The notes: a model not told the origin generated them from the letters alone. DNA of 64,000 nt from Sulfuritalea sp. (GCA_030680805.1 JAUXUK010000106.1:1-64000), one strand, 5' to 3'; counted from the stretch's first letter, positions 45,339 to 58,460 are shown. A program made the numbers and translations.

Positions 45339-46310
45339 ATGCTGATCAACTGCGTCGCCTACCAGGACGGCCGCAAGCTGGCTGATCTCGACATCGAGCA
45401 GATCAGCGACTACCTCGAGCGGCAAGACTGCTTCGTCTGGGTCGCGCTGCGCGACGGGACTCGCGAAGAGCTGGAGAAAATGCGCGAGGAATTCTCGCTG
45501 CACCCGCTGGCCGTCGAGGATGCGCACAACGGCCATCAGCGGCCGAAGATCGAAGAATACGGCTATGGCGAAAGCCTGTTCGCGGTGGTCCATTCGCTCG
45601 AGCCGCAAGGTGGCGAGATAGCGGTCGGCGAGGTCGACATTTTCGTCGGCAAGAACTTCGTGCTGTCGGTACGCAACCGCAGCAGCCAGACCTTGCTCGG
45701 CGTGCGCGAGCGTTGCGAACGCGAGCCCGAGTTGCTCAAGCAGGGCGCCGGTTTCGTGCTCTATGCCATCATGGATGCCGTCGTCGATCGCTATTTTCCG
45801 CTGATCGACTCCATCGAGTCCGAACTGGAAGCCGTCGAAGAACACATTTTCGACAAGGGTACGGCGCGTTTGAACATCAAGCGGCTGTACGACCTCAAGA
45901 GTCAGGTAATGGTCCTCAAGCATGCCGTGGCGCCGCTCATGGAAGCCGTCGGCAAGCTCACCAGCGGCCGCGTGCCGCCGGTCTGCATGAACAGCCGCGA
46001 CTATTTCCGCGACGTCTACGACCATCTGGTTCGCATCAACGCGCAGCTCGAAACCGTTCGCGACACCATCGGCACCGCAATTCAGGTCAGCCTGTCCTCG
46101 GTGGCCATCGAACAAAGCGACGTAGCCAAGAAGCTCGCCGCCTGGGCCGGTATTTTCGCCACGGCCACCGCCTTTGCCGGCATCTGGGGCATGAACTTCA
46201 AAGCCATGCCGGAACTGCAATGGGAATACGGCTACCCGATGGCGCTGGGCGTCATCGTTGGCGTCTGCGGCCTCCTCTTCTTCCGCTTCCGGCGCATGGG
46301 CTGGCTGTAA
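45339..46310 (+). CDS. corA: CorA-family magnesium/cobalt transporter
   Basis: A 323-residue channel. A cytoplasmic N-terminal domain (LHPLAVEDAHNGHQRPKIEE) leads to a long helix and two C-terminal membrane spans, with the gating motif GMN in FAGIWGMNFKAMPEL. It ends with a basic tail (FFRFRRMGWL). A GGGAG site precedes the ATG. The ~200 nt before it hold no gene I can support. Confidence 0.94.
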   Translation: MLINCVAYQDGRKLADLDIEQISDYLERQDCFVWVALRDGTREELEKMREEFSLHPLAVEDAHNGHQRPKIEEYGYGESLFAVVHSLEPQGGEIAVGEVDIFVGKNFVLSVRNRSSQTLLGVRERCEREPELLKQGAGFVLYAIMDAVVDRYFPLIDSIESELEAVEEHIFDKGTARLNIKRLYDLKSQVMVLKHAVAPLMEAVGKLTSGRVPPVCMNSRDYFRDVYDHLVRINAQLETVRDTIGTAIQVSLSSVAIEQSDVAKKLAAWAGIFATATAFAGIWGMNFKAMPELQWEYGYPMALGVIVGVCGLLFFRFRRMGWL

Positions 46311-46337
46311 TCGACTGAAGCGGTGATTGGCGGCGCG

Positions 46338-46343
46338 TATAAT
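46338..46343 (+). promoter_or_regulatory. mfd: consensus -10 box upstream of mfd
   Basis: TATAAT within a GC-rich context, about 40 nt before the mfd GTG. The -35 box is not clear; TGAAGC at 16 nt spacing is the best candidate. Confidence 0.45.
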
Positions 46344-46380
46344 CGCGCGCCTTCATGCTGTTCGCCAGTCTGTCCCTGCC

Positions 46381-49815
<3,435 letters not shown>

Positions 49816-50122
49816 GTAGAAAAGTTATGCCTACGGCGAAGCCGGAGACGGTATCCCTTGCGGACGGCGCTGGTGAGACGGCGATGGGTGGGTTCAGGCG
49901 AAGCAATTGCGGTTGGTGATACGGGATGACGGGCTTTCGGCTTGGATTCAACCGGTGGATGCAACACACTAGAAACTGCGTAAGCAGAAGGAGTGTTGCA
50001 TCCACCGGTTGAATCCAAGAAACTTCACCAGCCATACACCTCACGCGATTGGGCTGAGTAGCGGGAATCGCTGGTGCTGCCCATGATATGCTGCACGGCT
50101 AAATATAGGGAGCACCCCGACG
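49816..50122. other. intergenic repeat region between mfd and hsdM
   Basis: 307 nt without a supportable gene. It holds a partial copy of the dispersed motif (CGGCGCTGGTGAGACGGCG, 49865-49883) and the perfect inverted repeat at 49941-50019. A minus-strand frame covers it but looks spurious. It marks the left border of the restriction island. Confidence 0.6.
49941..50019. repeat. perfect 27-bp inverted repeat with 25-nt spacer
   Basis: 49941-49967 (CTTGGATTCAACCGG, then TGGATGCAACAC) is the exact reverse complement of 49993-50019. No T run follows, so it is not a simple terminator. It may be a miniature mobile element or paired insertion-sequence ends beside the restriction island. Confidence 0.85.
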
Positions 50123-52429
50123 GTGGATCAGGCAACGCACAACAAAATCGTATCCTTCATCTGGGGCATCGCCGATGATGTCCTGCGCGACCTATTCAAA
50201 CGCGGCAAGTACCCTGACGTAATTCTGCCAATGTGCGTCATCCGACGCATGGACGCGGTGCTTGAGCCGACCAAGCATCAAGTTCTCGCCACAAAAAGAA
50301 TGCTCGATGAGGCAGGGATAACCGAACAGCGCGCCGCTCTGTGCGATGCTGCGGGCCAGGCTTTCTACAACACCTCGAAGTTCACGCTGCGCGACCTCAA
50401 GTCGCGCGGCAGTCAGCAGCAACTGCTGGCCGACTTCGAGGACTACCTCAACGGCTTCTCGCCCAACGTCCAGGACATCCTCGACAACTTCAAGTTCCGC
50501 AACCAGCTCCAGACGCTGTCGAAGGCCGATGCCATCGGCACGCTGATCAGCAAGTTCCTCGACCCCGACATTGACCTCTCGCCGGCCGGCATTGACAACC
50601 ACTCGATGGGTACCGTCTTCGAGGAACTGGTCCGCAAGTTCAACGAGGAGAACAACGAGGAGGCGGGCGAACACTGGACACCACGCGATGCCGTGCGCCT
50701 GATGGCGAACCTCGTCTTCCTGCCCATCGAGGCCGAGATCAAGTCCGGCATGTATTTGCTGTACGACTGTGCCTGCGGCACGGGCGGCATGCTGACAGTG
50801 GCGGAAGAGACGCTCATCGGTATCGCCGACAAGCGCAGGCAGCAGGTCAAATGCCTGCTCTACGGCCAGGAAATCAATCCGGAGACCTACGCCGTCTGCA
50901 AAGCGGACATGCTGCTCAAGGGAGAAGGCGAAAGCGCCGACCACATTGTCGGCGGCGCGGAATGGTCCACGCTCGCGCACGACGCCTTCCCCGCCCAGGA
51001 GTTTGACTTCATGCTCGCCAACCCGCCTTACGGGAAGAGCTGGAAGAAGGATCTCGAGGTGATGGGCGGCAAGGATGGCATGCGCGACCCGCGCTTCAAG
51101 GTCATGCACCAGGGCGAGGAGCTGTCGCTCGTCACGCGCTCCAGCGACGGGCAGATGCTCTTCCTTGCCAACATGGCCTCGAAGATGAACGGGAAGTCTG
51201 CGCTTGGCAGCCGCATCGCCGAGGTCCACAACGGTTCGTCGCTCTTCACCGGCGACGCCGGCCAGGGCGAGAGCAACATCCGCCGCTGGCTGATCGAGAA
51301 CGACTGGCTGGAGGCCATCGTCGCGCTGCCGCTCAACCTCTTCTACAACACCGGCATTGCCACCTACGTCTGGGTGCTGTCCAACAGGAAGCCCGCGCAT
51401 CGCAAGGGCCGGGTCCAGCTTATCGACGCCAGCCAGTGGTTCAAGCCGCTGCGCAAGAACCTCGGCAAGAAGAACTGCGAGCTCTCGCCCGAGGACATCG
51501 AGCGCATCAGCCGCAGCTTCCTCGACTTCAAGGAAACGCCCGAGTCGAAGATCTTCCCCAACGCCGCCTTCGGCTACTGGAAGGTCACGGTCGAGCGCCC
51601 GCTGCGCCTGCACAGCCAGCTCACGCTCAAGGCCATCGAGACGCTGCGTTTCACCTCGGGTGACGAGGACATCCGCGCGGTGCTCTACGACGAGTTCGGC
51701 GACGACCTCTTCACCCGCTTCGCCAAGATTTCCGCCGCGCTGGAAAAGCGCCTGGCCGACTGGGGCAACGACGAGGACGAAGGCGACGACGAAGAGGGCG
51801 CCAGCGCCAGGAAGGGCCTGCCCGACAAGAAGCGCAAGAAGTTGCTCGACCCCAAGACCTGGGAGCGCGACGGCCGCCTGGTCGAAGTCGCCACCCAGCT
51901 GCGCGCGGCGCTGGGCGACGCGCTCTTCGAGGATCACAACCTGTTCCGCGACCGCGTGGACGCGGCGCTCGACAAGGCCGGCATCAAGCTCGCCGCCGCC
52001 GACCTGAAGCAGATCCTCAAGGCCGTGAGCTGGCGCGTCGAGACCGCCCCGCCCGTCATCGCCAAGCTGCACAAGCCCGGCAAGGCCAAGGCCGACCCGC
52101 TGTGCGGCCTGTTCGAGGCGACCGTGGACGGCAAGTCCGCCGTCGTCGAGTACGAGCCGGACGCCGACCTGCGCGACACCGAGCAAGTGCCGCTGCTCGA
52201 AGACGGCGGCATCGAGGCGTTCATCCGCCGCGAGGTGCTGCCCTACACGCCGGATGCGTGGATCAAGGAAGGCGCCACCAGGATCGGCTACGAGGTCAGC
52301 TTCACCCGGCACTTCTACAAACCGCAGCCGCTGCGCACGCTCGAAGAAATCAGCGCCGACATCCTCGCCATCGAGAAAGAGTCCGAAGGCTTGCTGCACG
52401 CAATAGTCGGCGCTGGCGGGACGGCATGA
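50123..52429 (+). CDS. hsdM: type I restriction-modification methyltransferase subunit
   Basis: A 768-residue N6-adenine methyltransferase with a GTG start. The N-terminal HsdM domain (KIVSFIWGIADDVLRDLFKR) is followed by the SAM motif YDCACGTGGMLTVAEE and the catalytic NPPYGKSW. It is longer than the common ~520 residues, with an acidic insert (NDEDEGDDEEG) and a helical C-terminal extension. It overlaps hsdS by 4 nt. The last codons include a partial copy of the dispersed motif (52402-52426). Confidence 0.95.
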   Translation: MDQATHNKIVSFIWGIADDVLRDLFKRGKYPDVILPMCVIRRMDAVLEPTKHQVLATKRMLDEAGITEQRAALCDAAGQAFYNTSKFTLRDLKSRGSQQQLLADFEDYLNGFSPNVQDILDNFKFRNQLQTLSKADAIGTLISKFLDPDIDLSPAGIDNHSMGTVFEELVRKFNEENNEEAGEHWTPRDAVRLMANLVFLPIEAEIKSGMYLLYDCACGTGGMLTVAEETLIGIADKRRQQVKCLLYGQEINPETYAVCKADMLLKGEGESADHIVGGAEWSTLAHDAFPAQEFDFMLANPPYGKSWKKDLEVMGGKDGMRDPRFKVMHQGEELSLVTRSSDGQMLFLANMASKMNGKSALGSRIAEVHNGSSLFTGDAGQGESNIRRWLIENDWLEAIVALPLNLFYNTGIATYVWVLSNRKPAHRKGRVQLIDASQWFKPLRKNLGKKNCELSPEDIERISRSFLDFKETPESKIFPNAAFGYWKVTVERPLRLHSQLTLKAIETLRFTSGDEDIRAVLYDEFGDDLFTRFAKISAALEKRLADWGNDEDEGDDEEGASARKGLPDKKRKKLLDPKTWERDGRLVEVATQLRAALGDALFEDHNLFRDRVDAALDKAGIKLAAADLKQILKAVSWRVETAPPVIAKLHKPGKAKADPLCGLFEATVDGKSAVVEYEPDADLRDTEQVPLLEDGGIEAFIRREVLPYTPDAWIKEGATRIGYEVSFTRHFYKPQPLRTLEEISADILAIEKESEGLLHAIVGAGGTA

Positions 52430-53832
52430 TCGCCGACCTCAAGCCCTACGCGGAGTACAAGGAGTCAGGGCTGCCGTGGCTTGGGCAGGTGCCGGGGCAT
52501 TGGGGCTCCCGCCGAATGAAGTTCCTGTTCAGGGAACGGTCGCAGAAGGGATTCCCGAATGAAACGCTCCTCGCGGCAACTCAAAGCAAAGGCGTCGTGC
52601 GAAAGGAGGACTACGGGCTACGCACAGTGACAGCAATGAACGGTCTCGAGAATCTCAAGCTCGTCGAGGTTGGTGACTTCGTCATCAGCCTCAGGTCATT
52701 TCAGGGAGGCATAGAGGTCTCCCATGCACGGGGCATCATCAGCCCCGCATACACAGTGCTTCGACCGCGCGTCGGCTTTGAACCGAGATACTTCAGGGCG
52801 TACTTCAAGTCGTCTGACTTCATCAGCAGTCTGACGTTGTTCGTAACAGGCATTCGTGAGGGACAGAACATCGACTACGAGCGCCTGAGTCGCGCGTTCA
52901 TGCCTCTCCCCCCGCCCGACGAGCAGGCGGCAATTGTGCGGTTTCTGGATTGGGCGAATGGGCGGCTGGAGCGGGCGATCCGGGCGAAGCGGAAGGTGAT
53001 CGCGCTGCTGGGCGAGCAGAAGCAGGCCATCATCCACCGCGCCGTCACCCGCGGCCTCGACCCCTCCGTCCCCCTCAAACCCTCCGGCATCCCCTGGCTC
53101 GGCGACATTCCGCAGCATTGGGACGCCCCGAGGGTGAAGCAATGTGCCCGGAAAATTTCGAAAGGGACGACTCCTTCGACTGAAGGGCGCGAGATTCTTG
53201 AGTTTGGCCCCGTGCGCTTTCTGAAGGCGGAAAACATCAGCGCAGGACGAATCACGGAGAAACCTCGTTGTTTCATCGATGAAGAAACGAACAATGTGAT
53301 CAGACGCTCTCAGCTTGCGCAAGATGACATCCTGTTCGTAATAGCAGGTGCGACGCTTGGTAAAACGGCTTTGGTACCTGAAGACGTGCTTCCCGCAAAC
53401 ACGAATCAAGCCGTCGCATTTATTCGCCCGAACAGCCGCGTCGTTCCCCACTTCCTGGAACTGTGGCTTCAGTCGCCGCGAATAAAAGAGCTCATTTGGC
53501 TGAGCGCCGTCCAATCGGCGCAGCCAAATCTATCAATGGCCGACCTTGGCAAATTCGTGATTCCGGTGCCGCTCCGAACGGAACAGGAGCAGATACTCGA
53601 GTTTGTGAATTCGGCTACCAAGCCACTTGCAGAAACCATCTCCCGCCTCGAACGCGAGATCGAGCTCCTGCGCGAATACCGCACCCGCCTCGTGGTCGAC
53701 GTGGTGACCGGCAAGCTCGATGTGCGCGAGGTGGCGGCGCGGCTGCCCGATGATGTGCCGCCCGACACCGTCGAGGACGCCACCGACCTGGGCATGGATA
53801 CCGAAGCCGCTGACGAGGAAGCCGTCGCATGA
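52426..53832 (+). CDS. hsdS: type I restriction-modification specificity subunit
   Basis: A 468-residue protein with two target-recognition domains. Each half begins with the same conserved segment (SGLPWLGQVPGHW near residue 14; SGIPWLGDIPQHW near residue 220) and ends in a helical spacer (RAIRAKRKVIALLGEQKQAI; EREIELLREYRTRLVVDVVT). The recognised sequence cannot be read from the protein. Base composition drops within each recognition domain, as is common for hsdS. ATG 52426 overlaps the hsdM stop and the next ATG overlaps its own stop. Confidence 0.94.
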   Translation: MIADLKPYAEYKESGLPWLGQVPGHWGSRRMKFLFRERSQKGFPNETLLAATQSKGVVRKEDYGLRTVTAMNGLENLKLVEVGDFVISLRSFQGGIEVSHARGIISPAYTVLRPRVGFEPRYFRAYFKSSDFISSLTLFVTGIREGQNIDYERLSRAFMPLPPPDEQAAIVRFLDWANGRLERAIRAKRKVIALLGEQKQAIIHRAVTRGLDPSVPLKPSGIPWLGDIPQHWDAPRVKQCARKISKGTTPSTEGREILEFGPVRFLKAENISAGRITEKPRCFIDEETNNVIRRSQLAQDDILFVIAGATLGKTALVPEDVLPANTNQAVAFIRPNSRVVPHFLELWLQSPRIKELIWLSAVQSAQPNLSMADLGKFVIPVPLRTEQEQILEFVNSATKPLAETISRLEREIELLREYRTRLVVDVVTGKLDVREVAARLPDDVPPDTVEDATDLGMDTEAADEEAVA

Positions 53833-55295
53833 CTACCGACCGCCCGGCCGATTACCTGGTAAGCCTGGTGCGCGAGCTGTGCAAGCTGCCGCAGGAGACC
53901 GAGTGGGCCGAGTTCAAGGAGAACGATGCCGAGCCGCAGCAGATCGGCGAGTATCTGTCGGCCTTGTCGAACTCGGCGGCTCTGGCCGGCAAGGCGTTTG
54001 CCTATCTGGTGTGGGGCATCCGCGATGGCGATCATGCCGTGGTGGGCACGGGCTTTTCGCCGGCCGCAGCCAAGGTCGGCAACGAGGAGCTGGAAAACTG
54101 GCTGCTGCGCGCGTTGGCGCCGAAGATCCATTTCCGCTTCTTCGCGGTGAGGGTGGATGGCTTGCCGGTGGTGCTGCTGGAGATCGAGCGGGCGTTCCGC
54201 CAGCCGGTGCAGTTCCAGGGGCAGGAGTTCATCCGCGTTGGCACTTACAAGAAGCGGCTCAAGGATTTTGCGGAGAAGGAACGCGCGCTGTGGCGGCTGT
54301 TCGACACGGCGCCCTTTGAGAGCGGCATCGCCAGCGAGCGGCAGGGGGACGAAGCGGTCCTCAAGCTGCTGGATTACCCTGCCTATTTCGACCTGCTGGC
54401 GAAACCGCTGCCGGACAACCGCGCCGGCATTTTGGCTGCGCTGGAAGAGGACAAACTGATCGCGCCTTGCCCGGCTGGGGGCTGGGACATCTGCAACCTT
54501 GGCGCAATCCTGTTCGCCAAGCGCCTGGATGACTTCGCCCAGCTCAAGCGCAAGGCAATGCGGGTGATCCAGTACAAGGGGGCGAGCCGGGCCGAAGGTG
54601 GGCGCGAACAGGTGGGCGGCAAGGGCTATGCCAGCGGTTTCGAGGGGCTGATCGGTTTTGTGAACGGCCTGCTGCCGTCCAACGAGGTGATCGGTCAGGC
54701 CTTGCGCAAGGACGTGCCGATGTATCCGGAGCTTGCGGTGCGCGAGCTGGTGGCGAATGCGCTGATCCACCAGGATTTCTTTATTTCCGGAACGGGACCG
54801 ATGGTGGAAATCTTTGCCGACCGCATCGAAATCACGAATCCCGGCGTGCCGCTGGTTGCAACCGAGCGTTTCGTCGATACGCCGCCACGGTCGCGCAATG
54901 AGGCCCTGGCGTCGCTGATGCGCCGCATCGGCATTTGCGAGGAACGGGGCAGCGGCTGGGACAAGATTGTTTTTCAAACCGAGCTTTATCAACTTCCTGC
55001 TCCTTTGGCGGAGGCCATCGAGGACCATACCCGGGTGGTACTGTTTGCTCATCGCCCCCTAAGCAAGATGGACAAGGCGGACCGGGTGCGGGCGGTGTAT
55101 CTGCACGCCTGTCTGCGGTATGTGAATCGCGAGGAATTGAACAACGCCTCCGTGCGCGGACGGTTCGGCATCGAGCCTGCCAACAAGGCGATGGCCTCCC
55201 GCCTGATAAAGGAGGCGCTGGAGGCAGGGATGATCCGGTTGGTGAATGAAAGCGTTGGCGACAAGCTCCGGGCGTATGTGCCGCGCTGGGCCTGA
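53829..55295 (+). CDS. AlbA_2 (Schlafen-like) DNA/RNA-binding ATPase-type protein
   Basis: A 488-residue protein. Residues ~15-150 carry an AlbA_2/Schlafen-type domain (ETEWAEFKENDAEPQQIGEY, YLVWGIRDGDHAVVGTGF). Residues ~285-400 contain a GHKL-like ATPase segment (YPELAVRELVANALIHQDFF, ERGSGWDKIVFQTE), and the tail looks like a winged helix. Such proteins are often found inside type I restriction operons. The ATGA overlap with hsdS shows co-translation. Its role, as regulator or accessory effector, is unproven. Confidence 0.88.
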   Translation: MTTDRPADYLVSLVRELCKLPQETEWAEFKENDAEPQQIGEYLSALSNSAALAGKAFAYLVWGIRDGDHAVVGTGFSPAAAKVGNEELENWLLRALAPKIHFRFFAVRVDGLPVVLLEIERAFRQPVQFQGQEFIRVGTYKKRLKDFAEKERALWRLFDTAPFESGIASERQGDEAVLKLLDYPAYFDLLAKPLPDNRAGILAALEEDKLIAPCPAGGWDICNLGAILFAKRLDDFAQLKRKAMRVIQYKGASRAEGGREQVGGKGYASGFEGLIGFVNGLLPSNEVIGQALRKDVPMYPELAVRELVANALIHQDFFISGTGPMVEIFADRIEITNPGVPLVATERFVDTPPRSRNEALASLMRRIGICEERGSGWDKIVFQTELYQLPAPLAEAIEDHTRVVLFAHRPLSKMDKADRVRAVYLHACLRYVNREELNNASVRGRFGIEPANKAMASRLIKEALEAGMIRLVNESVGDKLRAYVPRWA

Positions 55296-55318
55296 CTTGG
55301 TTGATGGGTCGTTGATTG
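55296..55318 (+). repeat. 23-bp direct repeat, copy 1
   Basis: CTTGGTTGATGGGTCGTTG plus ATTG, repeated exactly at 55384-55406. The two copies flank a short AT-rich stretch (55347-55376) upstream of hsdR. Confidence 0.8.
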
Positions 55319-55383
55319 CGGTGAGGCTGTCGGCGTGCTTGGGGTAATAATCTCACAATAAAACAACAAGTTGAGAGTTTTGG

Positions 55384-55406
55384 CTTGGTTGATGGGTCGT
55401 TGATTG
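55384..55406 (+). repeat. 23-bp direct repeat, copy 2
   Basis: Second copy of the repeat at 55296-55318, ending 11 nt before the hsdR start. Confidence 0.8.
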
Positions 55407-55417
55407 GGAGGGTTTGG

Positions 55418-58168
55418 ATGGTCACGGATACCAGCGAGAAGGGTCTCGAAACGCTGATCATGCGCCACATGACCGGCATGGACGGACTTGCCGTACCGCC
55501 GAACATGGCGGCCGAACCCCCGCCGCCCTATGGCGGCACCGGCTACACCGCCGGCAGCCCGAACGACTACGACCGCGCCCACGCGCTCGACGTGCCGCAG
55601 CTCTTTGCTTTTCTTCGCGCAACCCAGCCCGAGGCATTCCGGAAGCTGGCGCTGGCCGATGCGAACGACGCCAAGGACATCAACCGCATCAAGTTCCTTT
55701 CCCGCCTCTCCGGCGAGGTCGGCAAACGCGGCGTGATTGACGTGCTGCGCAAGGGAATCGAGCACCACCCTGCCGGACATTTCGATCTGTTTTACGGAAC
55801 GCCGACGCCCGGCAACGCGAAGGCGGCGGCATTGCATGCGCTGAACCGTTTCTCGATCACGCGCCAGCTTGCCTACAGTAGCGACGAGACGCGCCGTGCG
55901 CTGGACCTTGGCCTTTTCATCAACGGCTTGCCCGTGGCGACTTTCGAGCTGAAGAACAGCCTGACCAAGCAGACGGTCGAGGATGCCGTGGAACAGTACA
56001 AACGCGACCGCGATCCGCGCGAGCGGCTGTTCGAGTTCGGCCGCTGCGCGGTGCATTTTGCGGTGGATGACAGCGAAGTGCGGATGTGCACCGAGCTGCG
56101 GGGCAAGGGCTCGTGGTTCCTGCCCTTCAACAGGGGCCACAACGACGGCGCCGGCAACCCACCCAACCCGCACGGCCTCAAGACCGACTACCTGTGGAAA
56201 GAGCTGCTCACCCCGGCGGGGCTGACCAACATCCTCGAGAACTACGCCCAGATCGTCGAGGAGAAGGACCCGCGAACCGGCAAGAAGAAGCGCAAACAGG
56301 TGTGGCCGCGCTACCACCAGTTGAGCCTCGTGCGGCAGGCGCTGGCCAATGTGCGCGCCGAGGGCGCCGGCCGCCGCTACCTGATCCAGCACTCGGCGGG
56401 CAGCGGCAAGTCGAACTCCATTGCCTGGCTCGCGCATCAGCTCATCGGCCTGAAGCACGGCGAGAAGGAGGTCTTCGACTCTGTCATCGTGGTGACCGAC
56501 CGGCGCCTGCTCGACGACCAGATCCAGACCACCATCAAGCAGTTCATGCAGGTGGGCGCGACCGTGGGCCACGCCGCGCGCTCCGGCGATCTGCGCAAGT
56601 TCATCGAAGCGGGGAAGAAGATCATCGTCTCGACGGTGCAGAAGTTCCCCTTCATCCTCGACGAGATCGCCACCGAGGGCGGCAAGACCTTTGCCATCGT
56701 CATCGACGAGGCGCATTCCAGCCAGGGTGGCAAGACCTCGGCGGCGATGAGCCAGGCGCTAAGTGACGACGAGGAGGAACGAGACGCCGAGGACACGGTG
56801 AACGAGGCCCTCGAAAGACGCATGGCGGCGCGCAAGATGCTGACCAACGCCAGCTACTTCGCCTTCACCGCCACGCCCAAGAACAAGACGCTGGAGATGT
56901 TCGGCGAGCCGCTGCCGCCCGACGCCGAAGGCAAGGTCAAGCACCGGCCGTTCCACAGCTACACCATGAAGCAGGCCGTCGAGGAGGGCTTCATCCTCGA
57001 CGTGCTCAAGGCCTACACGCCGGTGGACAGCTACTACAAGCTGGTCAAGAAGACCGAGGATGACCCGGAGTTCGATACCAAGAGGGCGCAGAAGAAGCTG
57101 CGTCGCTACGTGGAGAGCCACGATCATGCGATTCGGCTCAAGGCCGAGATCATGGTGGATCACTTCCACGAGCAGGTGCTCGCGGCCGGCAAGATCGGTG
57201 GGCAGGCACGCGCGATGGTGATCACCAGCGGCATCGAGCGGGCGATCCAGTACTTCCACGCCTTCAAGACCTACCTGGCGGAGCGCAAGAGCCCCTGTCA
57301 GGCCATCGTCGCCTTCTCGGGCGAGCACGAGTACCACGGCGCGAAGGTGAGCGAGGCGTCGCTCAACGGGTTTTCGAGCGGCGATATCGCCGGGAAGATC
57401 CAGACCGACCCGTACCGCTTCCTGATCTGCGCCGACAAGTTCCAGACGGGCTACGACGAGCCGCTGCTGCACTCGATGTATGTGGATAAACCACTCTCCG
57501 GCATCAAGGCGGTGCAGACGCTCTCACGACTCAACCGCGCGCATCCGCAAAAACACGACTGCTTTGTGCTCGACTTCCAGAACAACAGCGAGGCGATCGT
57601 CTTCGCGTTTCAGGACTACTACCGTACAACATTGCTCGCGGAGGAGACGGACCCCAACAAGCTGCATGACCTGAGGGCGTCGCTGGATGCGGCGCAGGTA
57701 TATTCGCCGGACCAAATGCACCGAGTGGTGGAGTTGTTCCTCGGCGGCGCGGATCGCGACCAACTCGATCCGATCCTCGATGCGTGCGTGGCGGTTTACA
57801 CCGACACACTTGACGAGGACGGCCAGGTAGACTTCAAGAGTAAGGCCAAGGTGTTTTGCCGCACCTATAGCTTTCTCTCGTCGGTGATTGCATACAGCAA
57901 CGCGGCGTGGGAGAAGCTCTCCATCGCGCCACAGGTGGCCGCTGACAAGGCCTACCAGAACGCCAGGGAAAACACGCCGCACACGGCGCGCATGGCGCAC
58001 GATCAAGCGCTGGGAAGGGTGATGCAGATCCTGCTCAAGGATGACACGCAGGTCTACAAGCAATTCGTCGAAAACGAATCGTTCCGGCGATCTGTTGGCG
58101 ATATGGTGTATGCGCTGACGAGTCGCAGAGATGGTCTGCCGTTGCGAGATGACGCAGCGGGTGCCTGA
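55418..58168 (+). CDS. hsdR: type I restriction endonuclease subunit R
   Basis: A 916-residue translocating endonuclease. The nuclease domain has the D/ExK region (VATFELKNSLTKQTVEDAVE), then Walker A (IQHSAGSGKSNSIAWL), the DEAH box (VIDEAHSSQGGKTSAA), FAFTATPKNKTLEMFG and LSRLNRAHPQKHDCFVLDF. The start ATG 55418 has a GGGAGG site; the frame opens at 55385 within the direct repeat. A 122-nt gap separates it from the AlbA_2 gene, so it may have its own promoter. Confidence 0.95.
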   Translation: MVTDTSEKGLETLIMRHMTGMDGLAVPPNMAAEPPPPYGGTGYTAGSPNDYDRAHALDVPQLFAFLRATQPEAFRKLALADANDAKDINRIKFLSRLSGEVGKRGVIDVLRKGIEHHPAGHFDLFYGTPTPGNAKAAALHALNRFSITRQLAYSSDETRRALDLGLFINGLPVATFELKNSLTKQTVEDAVEQYKRDRDPRERLFEFGRCAVHFAVDDSEVRMCTELRGKGSWFLPFNRGHNDGAGNPPNPHGLKTDYLWKELLTPAGLTNILENYAQIVEEKDPRTGKKKRKQVWPRYHQLSLVRQALANVRAEGAGRRYLIQHSAGSGKSNSIAWLAHQLIGLKHGEKEVFDSVIVVTDRRLLDDQIQTTIKQFMQVGATVGHAARSGDLRKFIEAGKKIIVSTVQKFPFILDEIATEGGKTFAIVIDEAHSSQGGKTSAAMSQALSDDEEERDAEDTVNEALERRMAARKMLTNASYFAFTATPKNKTLEMFGEPLPPDAEGKVKHRPFHSYTMKQAVEEGFILDVLKAYTPVDSYYKLVKKTEDDPEFDTKRAQKKLRRYVESHDHAIRLKAEIMVDHFHEQVLAAGKIGGQARAMVITSGIERAIQYFHAFKTYLAERKSPCQAIVAFSGEHEYHGAKVSEASLNGFSSGDIAGKIQTDPYRFLICADKFQTGYDEPLLHSMYVDKPLSGIKAVQTLSRLNRAHPQKHDCFVLDFQNNSEAIVFAFQDYYRTTLLAEETDPNKLHDLRASLDAAQVYSPDQMHRVVELFLGGADRDQLDPILDACVAVYTDTLDEDGQVDFKSKAKVFCRTYSFLSSVIAYSNAAWEKLSIAPQVAADKAYQNARENTPHTARMAHDQALGRVMQILLKDDTQVYKQFVENESFRRSVGDMVYALTSRRDGLPLRDDAAGA

Positions 58169-58408
58169 AGAGGCCCTTTGGCGCAGTCTTCGAGGGCGCC
58201 GAAAGGCAGTGAATCTCGAAAACTGAATGGCTGCAATAAACCTTCAACAGCCATATGACGCCGGCAACCGATTGGACTGATTAGGGTCGAAAGTTCGCAT
58301 TCGCCTGAGGTGAGTTGGTCGTCCGCTTCGGCCGATAACCCGCCATCCAGCCCTCCTCAATCGATCCAAAGCGCGCCCCGGCCATCCGCAATTTCCCAAG
58401 CTCAAGCC

Positions 58409-58446
58409 TTGACCCACCGCTGTTGGTCATCTAGAATGACCAACAG
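58409..58446 (+). promoter_or_regulatory. toxin-antitoxin promoter with overlapping palindromic operator
   Basis: TTGACC (58409-58414), a 17-nt spacer and TAGAAT (58432-58437) form a near-consensus promoter. A perfect inverted repeat, CTGTTGGTCAT and ATGACCAACAG with a 5-nt centre (58420-58446), covers the -10 box. This is the expected site for autorepression by the antitoxin complex. Confidence 0.8.
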
Positions 58447-58460
58447 ACAAGGAGTCCGCC

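Noticed and set aside
50192-52399. 735-codon minus-strand frame opposite hsdM
   Set aside because: No recognisable domain, and the plus strand encodes an intact HsdM with catalytic motifs.
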